Numbered from the stretch's first letter, positions 27,622 to 36,984 are shown. The stretch: 64,000 nucleotides of DNA from Ruegeria sp. HKCCA6707 (GCF_013033515.1 NZ_WQEG01000004.1:370898-434897), one strand, 5' to 3'. The notes: generated by a model not told the origin, from the letters alone. Made by a program: numbers and translations.

Positions 27622-28320
27622 ATGGAAATAAAACGATTTACAGGACCTCAGGCCGGATCCCAGAAATATGACCTTCTGACTGCTATGTCCGTCGCCGGGC
27701 TCAATGGAACGAAGGGATTTCAATGTTCGATGATGCGGCTCATTGCATTGGTCACTGCTCGATACAATTGGCGAGTTGATGAACTGACGGTGGGGCAAAA
27801 GGAAATGGCGCGCCTTTGGTCGGTTGATCAACGCACCGTCAAGCGCGAAGTCAAGCGATTGACGGAATGTAAAATCCTTCTTCAACTTCGACCTGGGGTT
27901 CGAGGTCGTGTCGCCGCATATCGCCTGAACTACAGCGAGATTTTCCGGCTCAGTGAACCGACTTGGAAAAATGTTGGATCTGACTTTGTCTCGCGTATGG
28001 AGGCCCAGACTCCAAAACCCGAGAACAAAGTTGTTCGTGTACAGTTTGGTCAGGACACAACAGTAACCTCGGATCCGACAGAGCAGGACCTGAAAAACCC
28101 TTGGGGCAGGGCGCTTCGTCGTCTTTCGCAGTCCGAAACGCTATTGTTCAAAAGCTGGTATCGCGATCTCGAACATGTGGAAACACAAGATCAAATCGTT
28201 ATACTGCGAGCACCCAGCAAGTTCATTGCGCAATACATCCAGTCACATCATTTGAAACCCCTGTTAGGGGCGATCCAGCTTGAATTCGGGCAGTCTTTCA
28301 AGGTTGGTCTGATCGAGTAA
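27622..28320 (+). CDS. Plasmid replication initiator, DnaA-like type, 232 aa
   Basis: The N-terminal half contains a winged-helix region (VGQKEMARLWSVDQRTVKREVKRL, read as one helix-turn-helix near residues 57-80). From about residue 150 it resembles the DnaA N-terminal domain: W-G-R-A-L-R-R-L, F-K-S-W-Y, then VILRAPSKFIAQYIQSHHL. Small replicases with this arrangement are the 'DnaA-like' initiators of Roseobacter-group plasmids. Together with parAB and the iteron-like repeats it defines the replicon. The ribosome site before the ATG is weak, which is common for tightly controlled initiators. Confidence 0.8.
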   Translation: MEIKRFTGPQAGSQKYDLLTAMSVAGLNGTKGFQCSMMRLIALVTARYNWRVDELTVGQKEMARLWSVDQRTVKREVKRLTECKILLQLRPGVRGRVAAYRLNYSEIFRLSEPTWKNVGSDFVSRMEAQTPKPENKVVRVQFGQDTTVTSDPTEQDLKNPWGRALRRLSQSETLLFKSWYRDLEHVETQDQIVILRAPSKFIAQYIQSHHLKPLLGAIQLEFGQSFKVGLIE

Positions 28321-28625
28321 CACCTGCTGCTGATATTTCTCAGGGTATGCGGAAAATAGCGCCAAGTAAGTTCACAAAACGAACGATACGCACGCGGGTC
28401 CAAGGTCAGGCAAAAAGAGGGCAGGGGAGGGGTATTCCCGGATCCACAACTCAGAATAGTTAGAGCAAAAATGCCCGCTTCTGGGGCCTCAGATTTTGAC
28501 CGATTTGGCTTGAAATAGCTGCAAATGATCATCTCTCCCGACGTGCTGTGATGGGTTCAAAAACCGACGCGATTCTAAGCAGAAATTTCTTAAGCAATTG
28601 ATCAATATGGAAAATCTTTTGTTGC
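28321..28625. other. Intergenic region between replication module and sugar locus
   Basis: About 300 bases with no gene that I can support. It marks the change from the plasmid backbone to the accessory sugar-transport locus and ends at the LacI-type operator. Confidence 0.4.
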
Positions 28626-28639
28626 CGAAACCGGTTTCG
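28626..28639. promoter_or_regulatory. LacI-family operator, perfect 14-bp palindrome
   Basis: CGAAACCGGTTTCG is a perfect palindrome with the central CCGG expected of LacI/GalR operators. It lies 17 bases before the start of the LacI-family gene, so autoregulation is likely; I found no second copy in front of the binding-protein gene. Confidence 0.75.
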
Positions 28640-28656
28640 AGTGTAAGATTGCTCGC

Positions 28657-29763
28657 ATGGGGGAGAATACCGCAGATCAAAACAGCTTGTCCAAGCGACC
28701 TACGAAGGTGACAATCCAAGATGTCGCCCGTTCTCTCAATATGACCAAGGGTACCGTCAGCCGCGCGCTGAACAATTATGGGGACATCGCCGCTGAGACA
28801 CGCGCACGTGTGAGAGCAGAGGCGGACCGAATGGGATATGTCCCAATGGCTCTGGCTCAGGCAATTCGTACGGGCAGGGCAAAATCCATCGGTCTTGTGA
28901 TTCAAGAAGATGAACTTGGGGGGTTTGCTCCGTTCTTGGCCGATTTTCTGGCAGGCGTATCTACGGCGGCCAGTAAAAGCGGTTGGACTTTGACCGTAGC
29001 AACAGCCAACACCATGGACGGTGTTCTGGAAGTGCAATCCAGGCTCATAAGTGAGCGTAAGGCTGATGGTTTTATTCTTCCGCGCTCGCGGGTTTCGGAT
29101 CCTCGGGTCGACAAATTGGTTCAGGCCAATGTCCCGTTCGTTGTTTTTGGCCGGGAACCAAAAGGCATTCAATGCGACTGGTTCGATGTTGCGGGCGAAG
29201 ATGCCATGCATGATGCCGTTTCGCGGCTAGTGAAATTTGGGCATTCGCGAATAGGGTTTTTGAAGGCCGGCGAGGACTATGTCTATTCCGGCCTCCGCGA
29301 GCGAGGCTATGTTCAGGGCTTGGCTTCCGCAGGATTGCCGTTTGCATCAGAACTCGTCGCAAAAGACGTGATGACACTAGAACAGGGCTCCATCGCCGCT
29401 CGTAAATTGCTCAGCTTGGAGGTCCCGCCAACGGCTATCGTTTGTTCGGTCGACCGAGCGGCACTTGGTGTTTACAGGACAGCATCAGAAGCAGGCATGG
29501 AAATCGGAAAAGATCTTTCGGTCATTTCCTATGACGGGATTCCTGAAGGCGAATTCGCAGTGCCCGCGCTGACAACCTACTCAGTCAATCGCCGTCATGC
29601 GGGAACACGGCTGACGCAGATATTGATCGATCGCATACGCAATTCCGATGCTGAAGCATTTTTGGAACTTGTGCCAGCTCAACTGATCGAACGCGCCTCT
29701 GATGGGCCACCTCGATGCAGTTCGGCTGACTTGGCTAAACTCTGGCACACATCATTCAACTAG
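28657..29763 (+). CDS. LacI family transcriptional regulator, 368 aa
   Basis: LacI/GalR repressor: the N-terminal helix-turn-helix reads VTIQDVARSLNMTKGTVSRAL (residues ~20-40) with the hinge helix GYVPMALAQAIRTG, then a periplasmic-binding-protein-like ligand domain with SIGLVIQEDE, YSGLRERGYVQGL and the PPTAIVCSVDRAALGVYRTA block. Length is slightly above the usual 330-345. It lies in front of a CUT1 sugar ABC transporter operon on the same strand (24-base gap), so it should control uptake of a mono- or oligosaccharide that acts as inducer. Confidence 0.9.
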   Translation: MGENTADQNSLSKRPTKVTIQDVARSLNMTKGTVSRALNNYGDIAAETRARVRAEADRMGYVPMALAQAIRTGRAKSIGLVIQEDELGGFAPFLADFLAGVSTAASKSGWTLTVATANTMDGVLEVQSRLISERKADGFILPRSRVSDPRVDKLVQANVPFVVFGREPKGIQCDWFDVAGEDAMHDAVSRLVKFGHSRIGFLKAGEDYVYSGLRERGYVQGLASAGLPFASELVAKDVMTLEQGSIAARKLLSLEVPPTAIVCSVDRAALGVYRTASEAGMEIGKDLSVISYDGIPEGEFAVPALTTYSVNRRHAGTRLTQILIDRIRNSDAEAFLELVPAQLIERASDGPPRCSSADLAKLWHTSFN

Positions 29764-29786
29764 CTGTTCTTACAGGGAGGTAGAAC

Positions 29787-31142
29787 ATGAAAATCTTGAA
29801 AAATTCCACGTTATTGGTCGGCGCGAGCCTGATGGCCACGATTGCTGCGGCAGACATGCTTGCGGCTCAGGAATTGCGTGTCTGGACCACAGAAACTCAG
29901 CCTGCGCGCTTGGAACGTCAGCAAAAAATGGCCGCAGATTACGAGGCTGCGACCGGTGTGAAGGTGGAAATGATCCCTGTGGATGAACAGGAATACGGTA
30001 CGCGCGCAACCGCGGCCTTTGCGGCCGGTGACTTGCCAGATGTGATCTATTATCCGCTCCAATATGCTCTTCCCTGGACCGAAGCGGGAATTCTGGATGC
30101 CGAGGCCGCGCAAGAGGTCCTTGAGGTACTGGGAACCGAAACTTTTGCCCCGGGACCGATCAATATGGCCCAGACTGAAGATGGGGTCGCAGGTGTTCCC
30201 GTCGATGGCTGGACTCAGATGATCGTCTACCGGAAGGATCTGTTTGAAGAGAATGGCCTAGAGCCCCCCACCTCTTACGCGAATGTTCTGGCTGCTGTTG
30301 AGGCATTGCATAATCCACCAGAGATGTTTGGATTTGTTGCTGCAACCAAGGTGGACGAAGGCTTTATGAGTCAGGTCTTGGAGCATGTGCTTCTCGCCAA
30401 TGGCGCAACCCCCGTTGATGAGAACGGGTTCAAAGGTTTTGATGAAGCCAACACCATCGAAGCCTTGGAGTTCTACAAAGCCATCGCTGAAGCGTCGCCT
30501 CCTGGTGAACTGTTCTGGAAGCAATCTCGTGAGCTTTATTTCGCGGGCCAAGCCGCAATGATCATCTGGTCGCCATTTATCATGGATGAATTGGCCGGGT
30601 TGCGGGACGCAGCTCCTGTCACCATCAACGATGACCCAACGTCTCGTGAATTGGCCAACGCAACGGGCTTTGTCACAAACTTTTCTGGACCTTCTAATCC
30701 AGATGGCGCGGCATGGGCCGACTCACGCTATTTCGGTATTACGGCGGATGCCGACACTGAAACAGCGCAGGACTTTGTTCGGTTCGCTGTAAGCGACGGT
30801 TATATGGATACGCTTGCTATTGCACCTGAAGGCAAGTTTCCAAGCCGAAATGGTACCGCAGAAAACCCAACCACCTATATTGATGGCTGGTCCAAGCTGG
30901 ATGTGGGCGTTGATCGCCGCGCACCGCTTTCCGAGCTTTACGACGCGGCTGTTATCGACAACATCGTTGCTGGCCTAGATGTCGGCCAGCGTTGGGGTGT
31001 TGCTGAAGGTCAGTTGGGCCTGGCGTCCAAGATCATCAACAGCCAAGCCATCAACCGTGTTGTGCGTGAGTACATTGACGGTGATATTGAAGCAGCTGCA
31101 GCAGTTGCGAAAATGAACGAAGAACTCGCTTCGATCGAATAG
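29787..31142 (+). CDS. CUT1-type ABC sugar-binding protein, 451 aa
   Basis: Extracellular solute-binding protein family 1. The N-terminus is a signal peptide (segment NSTLLVGASLMATIAAADML, cleavage near AAQ|ELR). Family features follow: WTTETQPARLERQ, AAFAAGDLPDVIYYPLQ, VPVDGWTQMIVYRKDLFEE and the typical hinge residues. A GGGAGG ribosome site precedes the ATG. It captures the sugar in the periplasm for the two permeases downstream. The sugar is not determined by sequence; an alpha-glucoside or similar oligosaccharide is possible from the general family style. Confidence 0.88.
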   Translation: MKILKNSTLLVGASLMATIAAADMLAAQELRVWTTETQPARLERQQKMAADYEAATGVKVEMIPVDEQEYGTRATAAFAAGDLPDVIYYPLQYALPWTEAGILDAEAAQEVLEVLGTETFAPGPINMAQTEDGVAGVPVDGWTQMIVYRKDLFEENGLEPPTSYANVLAAVEALHNPPEMFGFVAATKVDEGFMSQVLEHVLLANGATPVDENGFKGFDEANTIEALEFYKAIAEASPPGELFWKQSRELYFAGQAAMIIWSPFIMDELAGLRDAAPVTINDDPTSRELANATGFVTNFSGPSNPDGAAWADSRYFGITADADTETAQDFVRFAVSDGYMDTLAIAPEGKFPSRNGTAENPTTYIDGWSKLDVGVDRRAPLSELYDAAVIDNIVAGLDVGQRWGVAEGQLGLASKIINSQAINRVVREYIDGDIEAAAAVAKMNEELASIE

Positions 31143-31223
31143 GCATCAGATCTTTCTCGAAAATCTGATCGGCGGTTGTGTACCGCCGGTCGGTGCCTGC
31201 GAATTCCCAGACAGGAGAGGTCG

Positions 31224-32468
31224 ATGTCGACTGCAGTACCACCAAAGGGTACGGGGCCACTTGCCAGACGCGAAGCGCGGTTGGCTTGGGGGCTTCTGTT
31301 TCCAACCATCTTCTCTGTCTCACTTGTGGTGATCTTGCCGTTGCTGGCAATCTTCTGGGTCAGTTTTAAGCCGATTGGGCTCGAAGACCTTCGACCACCA
31401 GAAACCGTTGTTCGTGAACAGTTGCGCGGAAGACCAGCCGAGGCAGGTGACGATGCGACGCTCAGGTATCGGATACGGAATTCCAGCCAAAACAAACCAC
31501 TTTCCGATGTCTCGATAACCGATACTTTGCCGGATGGCTTGACTGTCGTTCAGGTGGATGAACGTTGTTCGATCGACGGCGTGCTGCTGACTTGCGAGTT
31601 GGGAGATTTTGAAGGCGGCCAACGTGAAAACATTGAGATCGACGTGACGGTGAGCCAGGCATTCCTGGACGCTGATCCCGATCTTGAGGACACTCCAACA
31701 ATCACCACGGGCACGGGTGAGAATATACTGACGAACTCGGAGTTCACGCTCGAGAATTTTGCGCGCATCTTTGATGGCCGTGAATTCTGGGCTGTTCTCT
31801 ATGCAACTATGTTCTACACAATAGTCGGAACAATCGGAGCCCTTGTGGTTGGTCTCTTCGCGGCATTGCTTTTGAACAAGGAGTTTCGCGGAAAAGGCAT
31901 CATGCGTGGCCTTTACTTGTTTCCCTACGTTGCTCCGGTCATAGCCGTGGCGTTCTCATGGGTGACACTTTTCGACCCGTTCTCCGGCTCTGTGAACGCT
32001 TTGCTGGTTCAAATGAACGCCATCGACAGCCCAATCAACTTTTTCGGACAGCGGCCTCAAGCACTTATCATGGTGACCGTTTTCGAGATATGGCGATATT
32101 TCCCGCTTTCTTTCCTGTTTATTCTTGCCCGGATGCAGTCCATCGACACCGATATGTACGAGGCAGCGGATATGGATGGTGCAAGTCCTTTCCAAAAATT
32201 TTGGTATCTGTCATTGCCAATGCTGCTTGGCATTCTCAGCGTATTGTTTTTGCTCAGGTTCATTTGGACCTTTAACAAATTCGACGACATCTTCCTTTTG
32301 ACAGGCGGTTCGGCTGGTACGCGTACCTTGACGGTTAATGTCTACGAGCAGGCTTTTGCTGTCTCCAACATTGGTGCAGGTGCGGCCGTAGCAGTTGTCA
32401 TTTTCGGCTTTCTGCTGGCGTTCTCGATCTTTTTCTTCAAGTTCATGAGCCGGGAGGAAGGGCTGTGA
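31224..32468 (+). CDS. CUT1 ABC sugar permease with DUF11-like periplasmic insert, 414 aa
   Basis: MalF-type permease with TM1 near residues 22-45 and the remaining five or so segments from about residue 195 on. Between them is an unusual ~130-residue periplasmic insertion. Its core, ATLRYRIRNSSQ, then SDVSITDTLPDGL and IEIDVTVSQ, has the signature of the DUF11/conserved-repeat beta-sandwich domain found in cell-surface proteins. The EAA loop is YEAADMDGASPFQKFWYLSLP. Start ATG at 31224 follows GGAGAGG. It overlaps the next permease gene by four bases. The insert may help dock the binding protein, as does the MalF P2 loop, but it is a different fold. Confidence 0.85.
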   Translation: MSTAVPPKGTGPLARREARLAWGLLFPTIFSVSLVVILPLLAIFWVSFKPIGLEDLRPPETVVREQLRGRPAEAGDDATLRYRIRNSSQNKPLSDVSITDTLPDGLTVVQVDERCSIDGVLLTCELGDFEGGQRENIEIDVTVSQAFLDADPDLEDTPTITTGTGENILTNSEFTLENFARIFDGREFWAVLYATMFYTIVGTIGALVVGLFAALLLNKEFRGKGIMRGLYLFPYVAPVIAVAFSWVTLFDPFSGSVNALLVQMNAIDSPINFFGQRPQALIMVTVFEIWRYFPLSFLFILARMQSIDTDMYEAADMDGASPFQKFWYLSLPMLLGILSVLFLLRFIWTFNKFDDIFLLTGGSAGTRTLTVNVYEQAFAVSNIGAGAAVAVVIFGFLLAFSIFFFKFMSREEGL

Positions 32469-33682
32469 TGCGGGTGATCCAAAACGGCTATATCACAGCG
32501 GCAGTTATCGGTTGGTTCTGGGCCTACACCATAGCCATCGTTGTCGCGGTCCTAATGTCTTTCTCAACGGGCGACCCGTTTAAGCCTTCGTTCATGTTTT
32601 CGCTACTGCTAGGAGCGGGAACCGGGCTCGGTACACTTTTCTACCGCCATAAGTTGACCATGGCGGCGGGGTTGATGCTTTTGTCGATCCTGCTTGGCAT
32701 GATTGGTTTCGGTCCAATCATTGTTGGTGAAGAGGCTGGCACATTCGGGATAGTTGTCTCGGCAGCTTTGTTCGGGCTTTTTACTGCGTGGCCGTTGCTT
32801 ACAATGCTTGAAAGCTTGGTTCCGGGTCAGCTGGATAAACACGAATTCGAAGAGGCGGTTATCCACTTCCTGACCGGATTTGGGTATATTTTCTTCACCA
32901 CAGCGGTGTTGGTTCCATTCTATGTGATGGTGATGACCAGCTTGAAGAACCAACAAGAGCTGTTGCAAAATCCGTTGGACTTTACGATCGACTTCTCCAA
33001 AGGCACGGACCTTTTTCGCAGCTATGTCGAGCTTTTTGCTGACTTCAATTTCGGGTCGTATCTTTGGACGAGTTTCTACGTCTCTGTCCTGACCGTTTTC
33101 ATAACCTTGGCGTTTTCGATCCCCGGGGCCTATGCAGTCGCGCGATTGAGGTTCAAAGGTCGCGCTGCGTTTGGCCGTTCGATCCTGCTTATCTACATGG
33201 TTCCGATGATCGTTCTTGCGTTGCCGATCTACATTGTTTTTTCGATGACCGGGCTCAGGAATACAATTGTTGGCATCGTCATGATCTATCCTGTGACAAC
33301 GATCCCTGTCGCTTTGTATATGCTGCAGGGCTATTTCCGAGGCTTGCCTTCCGAGGTTGAGGAAGCAGGTCTAATGGATGGCCTTTCACGCATTGCGGTC
33401 ATTTGGAAAATCACCTTACCTTTGGCTCTGCCGGCACTTGCCTCTGTCAGTCTCTATGTCTTCATGATCGCCTGGAACGAGTTTCTACTGGCTTTCATGC
33501 TGTTGGATGACCCAGCGAAATTCACGCTTACGCGGGGTGTCGCTTCGTTGAATTCATCTGAGGTACCGCGCCAGCACCTGATGGCCGGGGCGGTCATCGC
33601 GACCTTGCCGATCATGGCGATTTTTCTCGGGCTAGAACGCTTCATGACCAAAGGCCTCACCGCCGGTTCGGTAAAGGGCTAG
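32465..33682 (+). CDS. CUT1 ABC sugar permease (MalG type) with N-terminal extension, 405 aa
   Basis: Second permease. The standard six-segment MalG core starts near residue 140, with the EAA motif EVEEAGLMDGLSRIAVIWKI-TLPLALP and a normal C-terminal end. About 125 residues precede it, holding three or four additional hydrophobic segments (YITAAVIGWFWAYTIAIVVA and others), which are absent in usual 280-residue MalG proteins. The start codon overlaps the upstream gene by four bases (GTGATG context). With the DUF11-bearing partner it forms an unusually elaborated importer. Confidence 0.85.
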   Translation: MMRVIQNGYITAAVIGWFWAYTIAIVVAVLMSFSTGDPFKPSFMFSLLLGAGTGLGTLFYRHKLTMAAGLMLLSILLGMIGFGPIIVGEEAGTFGIVVSAALFGLFTAWPLLTMLESLVPGQLDKHEFEEAVIHFLTGFGYIFFTTAVLVPFYVMVMTSLKNQQELLQNPLDFTIDFSKGTDLFRSYVELFADFNFGSYLWTSFYVSVLTVFITLAFSIPGAYAVARLRFKGRAAFGRSILLIYMVPMIVLALPIYIVFSMTGLRNTIVGIVMIYPVTTIPVALYMLQGYFRGLPSEVEEAGLMDGLSRIAVIWKITLPLALPALASVSLYVFMIAWNEFLLAFMLLDDPAKFTLTRGVASLNSSEVPRQHLMAGAVIATLPIMAIFLGLERFMTKGLTAGSVKG

Positions 33683-33976
33683 ACCGATGGACCAGATCGT
33701 TCATGACCGCAGACAAACGGTGGTTTGGCTTTCAAAAGTTAATGAGAGACCGGCCAAGCCTTTGGGTCCGGGCCGTCTTGATGCGCGTCCCACTCGCGGC
33801 TTCGAAAATGTGAAACAAGCCGCCGCCCAGAAATTCAAAGCGTACAGTCTGGTTGATGAACCGCACACCGCTGGAGGTTCACAATTGAATACGAAAGCTC
33901 TGCTTTGTGGGGGCGAAATTCTGGGCACAGCCGGGGTCTGCGTGACTTCTGCTTCGCCATTCAAAGGAGGACACTG
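33683..33976. other. Intra-operon gap of ~290 bases
   Basis: Between the second permease and the ATPase gene. A 96-codon plus-strand frame (33687-33977) runs into the ATPase start but has low-complexity composition and no family character, and a minus-strand frame is equally open. Such a gap is unusual in a CUT1 operon, so a gene may have been lost or DNA inserted here. Confidence 0.4.
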
Positions 33977-35023
33977 ATGGGTTCGATAAAGCTGGATGCC
34001 GTAGAAAAATGGTACGGTGATCTTCAAGTGATCAAAGGTGTTGATCTCGAGATTCAAGACGGTGAATTCATCATTTTCGTTGGTCCGTCAGGGTGCGGAA
34101 AATCGACTCTTCTGCGTATGATCGGTGGTTTGGAGGAAACTTCGCGCGGCGCGATTGTCCTTGATGGTACGGACGTGACCGATCAGCCCCCGTCCAAACG
34201 CGGGTTGTCGATGGTGTTCCAGTCTTATGCGCTTTATCCCCACATGACAGTCCGCGACAATATGGGGTTTAGCCTAAAAACCGCAGGGGCGCCCAAGGAA
34301 GAGATCAGACAAAAAGTTGACGAAGCAGCTCGGATCTTGAAACTTGAACCCCTGCTTGAACGTCGACCGAAGGATATGTCGGGCGGTCAACGCCAACGTG
34401 TAGCCATTGGCCGGTCTATTGTTCGGGCTCCAACAGCTTTTCTTTTCGACGAACCGTTGTCGAACCTTGATGCGGCGTTGCGCGTTGAAATGCGCTTGGA
34501 AATTGCCAAGCTGCATCAGTCGCTTGAAACCACGATGATCTACGTCACCCACGATCAGGTCGAAGCCATGACATTGGCCGACCGTATCGTGGTCCTGGAT
34601 GCTGGTCAGATCGCGCAAGTCGGAACGCCACGAGAGCTTTATAACAACCCTCAAAGCTTGTTTGTGGCTCAATTCATCGGCAGCCCCAAGATGAACATCC
34701 TACCTTGCAGCGCATCAGCAGGTGAGTTCCACTTGGAAGACGGGCGGGGTGGTGCCTATGGCGGCGGCGGTTCTCCAGTGAAACTGGGTATCCGGCCAGA
34801 ACACATTACTGTGGGCCAGCCTGGCAGCGGAAACTGTGATGGTGTTATTGAAGTGGCCGAATACCTCGGGGCCGACATATTCCTTTTTGTCGATTGCGGC
34901 GCATTGGGCGTTGTCAACGTCCGTGTCGAAGGTGGCGCCAGTTTCAAAGTGGGGGACAAGGTCGGACTTGCTTTTGCACCCGATCGCTTGCACTTCTTCA
35001 ATGAAAACGGTCTAGCCACCTGA
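33977..35023 (+). CDS. CUT1 ABC transporter ATPase (MalK/UgpC type), 348 aa
   Basis: Sugar-transport ATPase. Walker A GPSGCGKST (residues ~37-45), Q-loop VFQSYALYPHM, signature MSGGQRQRVAIGR, Walker B AFLFDEPLSNLD and the switch His in YVTHDQ. The C-terminal third is the TOBE/regulatory domain with LGIRPEHI. The ATG at 33977 has an ideal AAAGGAGG ribosome site. It completes the importer started at 29787. Confidence 0.93.
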   Translation: MGSIKLDAVEKWYGDLQVIKGVDLEIQDGEFIIFVGPSGCGKSTLLRMIGGLEETSRGAIVLDGTDVTDQPPSKRGLSMVFQSYALYPHMTVRDNMGFSLKTAGAPKEEIRQKVDEAARILKLEPLLERRPKDMSGGQRQRVAIGRSIVRAPTAFLFDEPLSNLDAALRVEMRLEIAKLHQSLETTMIYVTHDQVEAMTLADRIVVLDAGQIAQVGTPRELYNNPQSLFVAQFIGSPKMNILPCSASAGEFHLEDGRGGAYGGGGSPVKLGIRPEHITVGQPGSGNCDGVIEVAEYLGADIFLFVDCGALGVVNVRVEGGASFKVGDKVGLAFAPDRLHFFNENGLAT

Positions 35024-35080
35024 CAACGAAGCTGAGGTAGACATCGGCAACGATCACATTGATCAAATCGCCTATCGAGG

Positions 35081-35379
35081 CGCGCCTGCCGCGTCTCGTG
35101 AGATCGCGTAGTTTCACCCAGACAGGACCAATTGTTCGTTCGGGTGCTTGTTTCCATCCTCGATTTGGTCCTTTCCGTCATAGATCTGGCACAAGACTGT
35201 TTTGCCCATCTTGTTCGAACGGTTGGGCATCGAACCGTGCAATGTGAAATAGTGGAAAAATACGACGTCGCCCGCCTTTGCTTCTACGACGGTGGCGTTT
35301 TCTATCGGATGGGCATCCAAAACATTGTTCGCTTGTCGGCCGTTCGCCCTTTCGATCCGCCCAAGTTTGTTAGAGATCT
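35081..35379 (-). pseudogene. Phytanoyl-CoA dioxygenase family gene, 3' remnant
   Basis: The minus-strand frame matches the C-terminal part of PhyH-type Fe(II)/2-oxoglutarate oxygenases: VEAKAGDVVFFHYFTLHGS, with the second metal-ligand His, then PNRSNKM, and KTVLCQIYDG. The gene is cut at its 5' side exactly at an IS6 end (AGATCTGTTGCAAAG, 35375-35389), and an in-frame TGA at the place of a usual Trp interrupts it at LVLSG. At least half of the protein, including the HxD motif, is lost. It is convergent with the ATPase gene and could once have belonged to a catabolic set for the imported compound. Confidence 0.75.
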
Positions 35380-35520
35380 GTTGCAAAGACTTTGCCATTG
35401 ACGCTCAAGAACGCAGAGAGTGAATGGCGTCTGTTATTATTCTGCCAAAAGTCAGTTCAAGATTTATTTCAATCGTGCACAAGATCCGAAGGATGTTATC
35501 CTCTTCGCGGTGGTACTAGG
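35373..35520 (+). mobile_element. 5' end fragment of an IS6-family element
   Basis: A terminal-repeat-like GATCTGTTGCAAAGAC at 35377 is followed about 80 bases later by a plus-strand piece encoding FNRAQDPKDVILFAVV (35467-35514), the N-terminus of an IS6 transposase (usual FKGAQYPKDVILFAVF). Homology then stops. It is the truncated left end of an element in the opposite orientation to the larger copy at 36.1 kb. Confidence 0.65.
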
Positions 35521-35529
35521 GCCATTAGT

Positions 35530-35850
35530 CTACTGTATACACCCTACGCGTGATAGCTTATTTCTGAAGAATTCGATAGAACGAAGTACCCTTTCGTCTG
35601 CATTGCTGTAATAAACCTCTTTACCTTTTTGCCTACCAGAATCAGTCCTTCCAACCGTAGTCTTGCTATCCGTTGTGACGGCCCTGCCTGCTTCATGGAA
35701 CATAGGTGGTAGATGTCTGAAACACACTCTTCACCGTCCATGAGGGAACACAGTATCGCTAAGCGGCCATCGTGTGCTATCGCCTTAGTAAAGTTGGTCA
35801 ACTTGAGTGCCTGCTTTTTCAAATGCTTTTGCAACGCCCAACTTCCTTCA
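35530..35850 (-). pseudogene. ArsR-family regulator, frameshifted
   Basis: The minus strand encodes a winged-helix ArsR-type core, NFTKAIAHDGRLAILCSLMDGEECVSD and then RIARLRLEGLILVGKK, which in the family continues as 'R..G....YYS'. That continuation (RQKGKEVYYSNADERVLRSIEFF) is present, but in another frame, so a single frameshift near 35625-35640 splits the gene. No other coding remnants continue upstream beyond about 35850. It probably was a metal- or redox-sensing repressor and is now inactive. Confidence 0.65.
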
Positions 35851-36079
35851 AAACAATAATACTCTGATGTTCTTGCTGGGTATCCAAGTGTGTACCATTG
35901 CCAACGTCGAGCTCGGAACGGGGTGAAGGCCCAACGGCCGGGCATGGGCACCATCCCACCGCGACGCGGCGGCTTTCAACCTGCCGCAACCGCCACGCAA
36001 GCGGCCAAAAATGCCATACTGAACTTATACGTGCCGGTATGTGACGGGCGCTGCTCGGGCAGCCCATGCGGAGCACGAT
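35851..36079. other. Stretch without recognisable gene
   Basis: Sequence between the broken ArsR gene and the IS6 copy. The open minus-strand frames here have the Arg/Trp/Pro-rich composition of non-coding GC-rich DNA and no family character. Confidence 0.35.
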
Positions 36080-36900
36080 GTTTTCGTTGCAAAGTTTTAG
36101 TTAGGCCAAATAGATCTGCGATCGCTTTAGACTCAGATTGCCAACTCGGCGAATTGACGAAACAGGCAGAGTCCTGGTGAGAACTGGCCTTTACGGATCA
36201 TGTGCGCGAACTCGATGCTAGCCAGAGTCGCTGATGCCGAAGCAAAAGACTTGAAGCCGAGCATCGTGCGGCCTCGTCTTTTGATGAAACGATGGTCCTG
36301 TTCCACGATGTTGTTCAATTATTTCCGCCTGACCATTTCAATTGGGACCGGGCAACCAAAACCATTCAGCATCTTGTTGATGGCCTTGAGGCCAGCAGTG
36401 TTAGCTCTTCTTTTGTCGATTACAATCTTTCTCGTAAGGCCGTTGACCTCCAGCATACGAGCAAAGAATTTTGTGTCCGCGGGTTTGTTTCGACGTTGCG
36501 AAAGCATGAAATCAAGCGTCTTGCTGTGCTTGTCGACAACTCGATAGAGATAGATCCAGTTGCCTTTCACCTTGATGTAAGTTTCGTCCATTCTCCGGGA
36601 GCGGTGGCACGGCCCTTTTCGATGACGCGCCGCTTCAGCGATTGCGCCTGCATACCGCGTCACCCAGCGCTTCAGCGTCGTGTGATCTACTGCAACGCCT
36701 CGCTCATGTATGATCTCTTCCAGATCGCGATATCACACACCGTATCGGACATAGACAAAAACAGCGAAGAGGATCACATCTTTCGGATACTGCGCGCCTT
36801 TGAAAGGGATCATAAAAACAAACGTTCAACTTCCATATTTCGATATTCAATCACTCGAAGCATCTTAGAGCGTCAACAGTTAAAAGTTTGCTCCAGATCA
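36080..36900 (-). mobile_element. IS6-family insertion sequence, inactivated (left flank of the NRPS island)
   Basis: Transposase is read on the minus strand from about 36812 to 36133. The N-terminus MIPFKGAQYPKDVILFAV, VRYGV-stop-YRDLEEI, HTTLKRWVTRYAG, the first Asp in RRMDETYIKVKGNW, the second in IVIDK and the catalytic Glu in NNIVEQDHRFIKRR are all present. Two in-frame stops break it: a TGA in place of the Ser of GVSYRDL and a TAA just before LNNIVEQ. A terminal repeat-like TTTTCGTTGCAAAG lies near 36081; the other end (about 36870-36900) is degenerate. The first half is nearly identical to the copy at 63.5-64 kb; the second half is not. Confidence 0.85.
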
Positions 36901-36950
36901 CTCAAAATGTGGATAAAATGACTATCAACAGAAAGACAACCAAGTGAAAT

Positions 36951-36963
36951 AGGTTGTGTCGCA
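36951..36963. repeat. 13-bp direct repeat at left border of the NRPS island
   Basis: AGGTTGTGTCGCA here recurs at 63214-63226 in the same orientation, where it continues as GCAAAC and looks like the terminal repeat of the right IS6 copy. The left copy, followed by TACAAATG, is probably the leftover tip of a lost IS6-type end. Confidence 0.5.
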
Positions 36964-36984
36964 TACAAATGATATCTGCTCTTC

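Noticed and set aside
33687..33977. 96-codon frame between the second permease and the ATPase
   Set aside because: No family character, low-complexity composition, and it ends on the ATPase start; the opposite strand is equally open.
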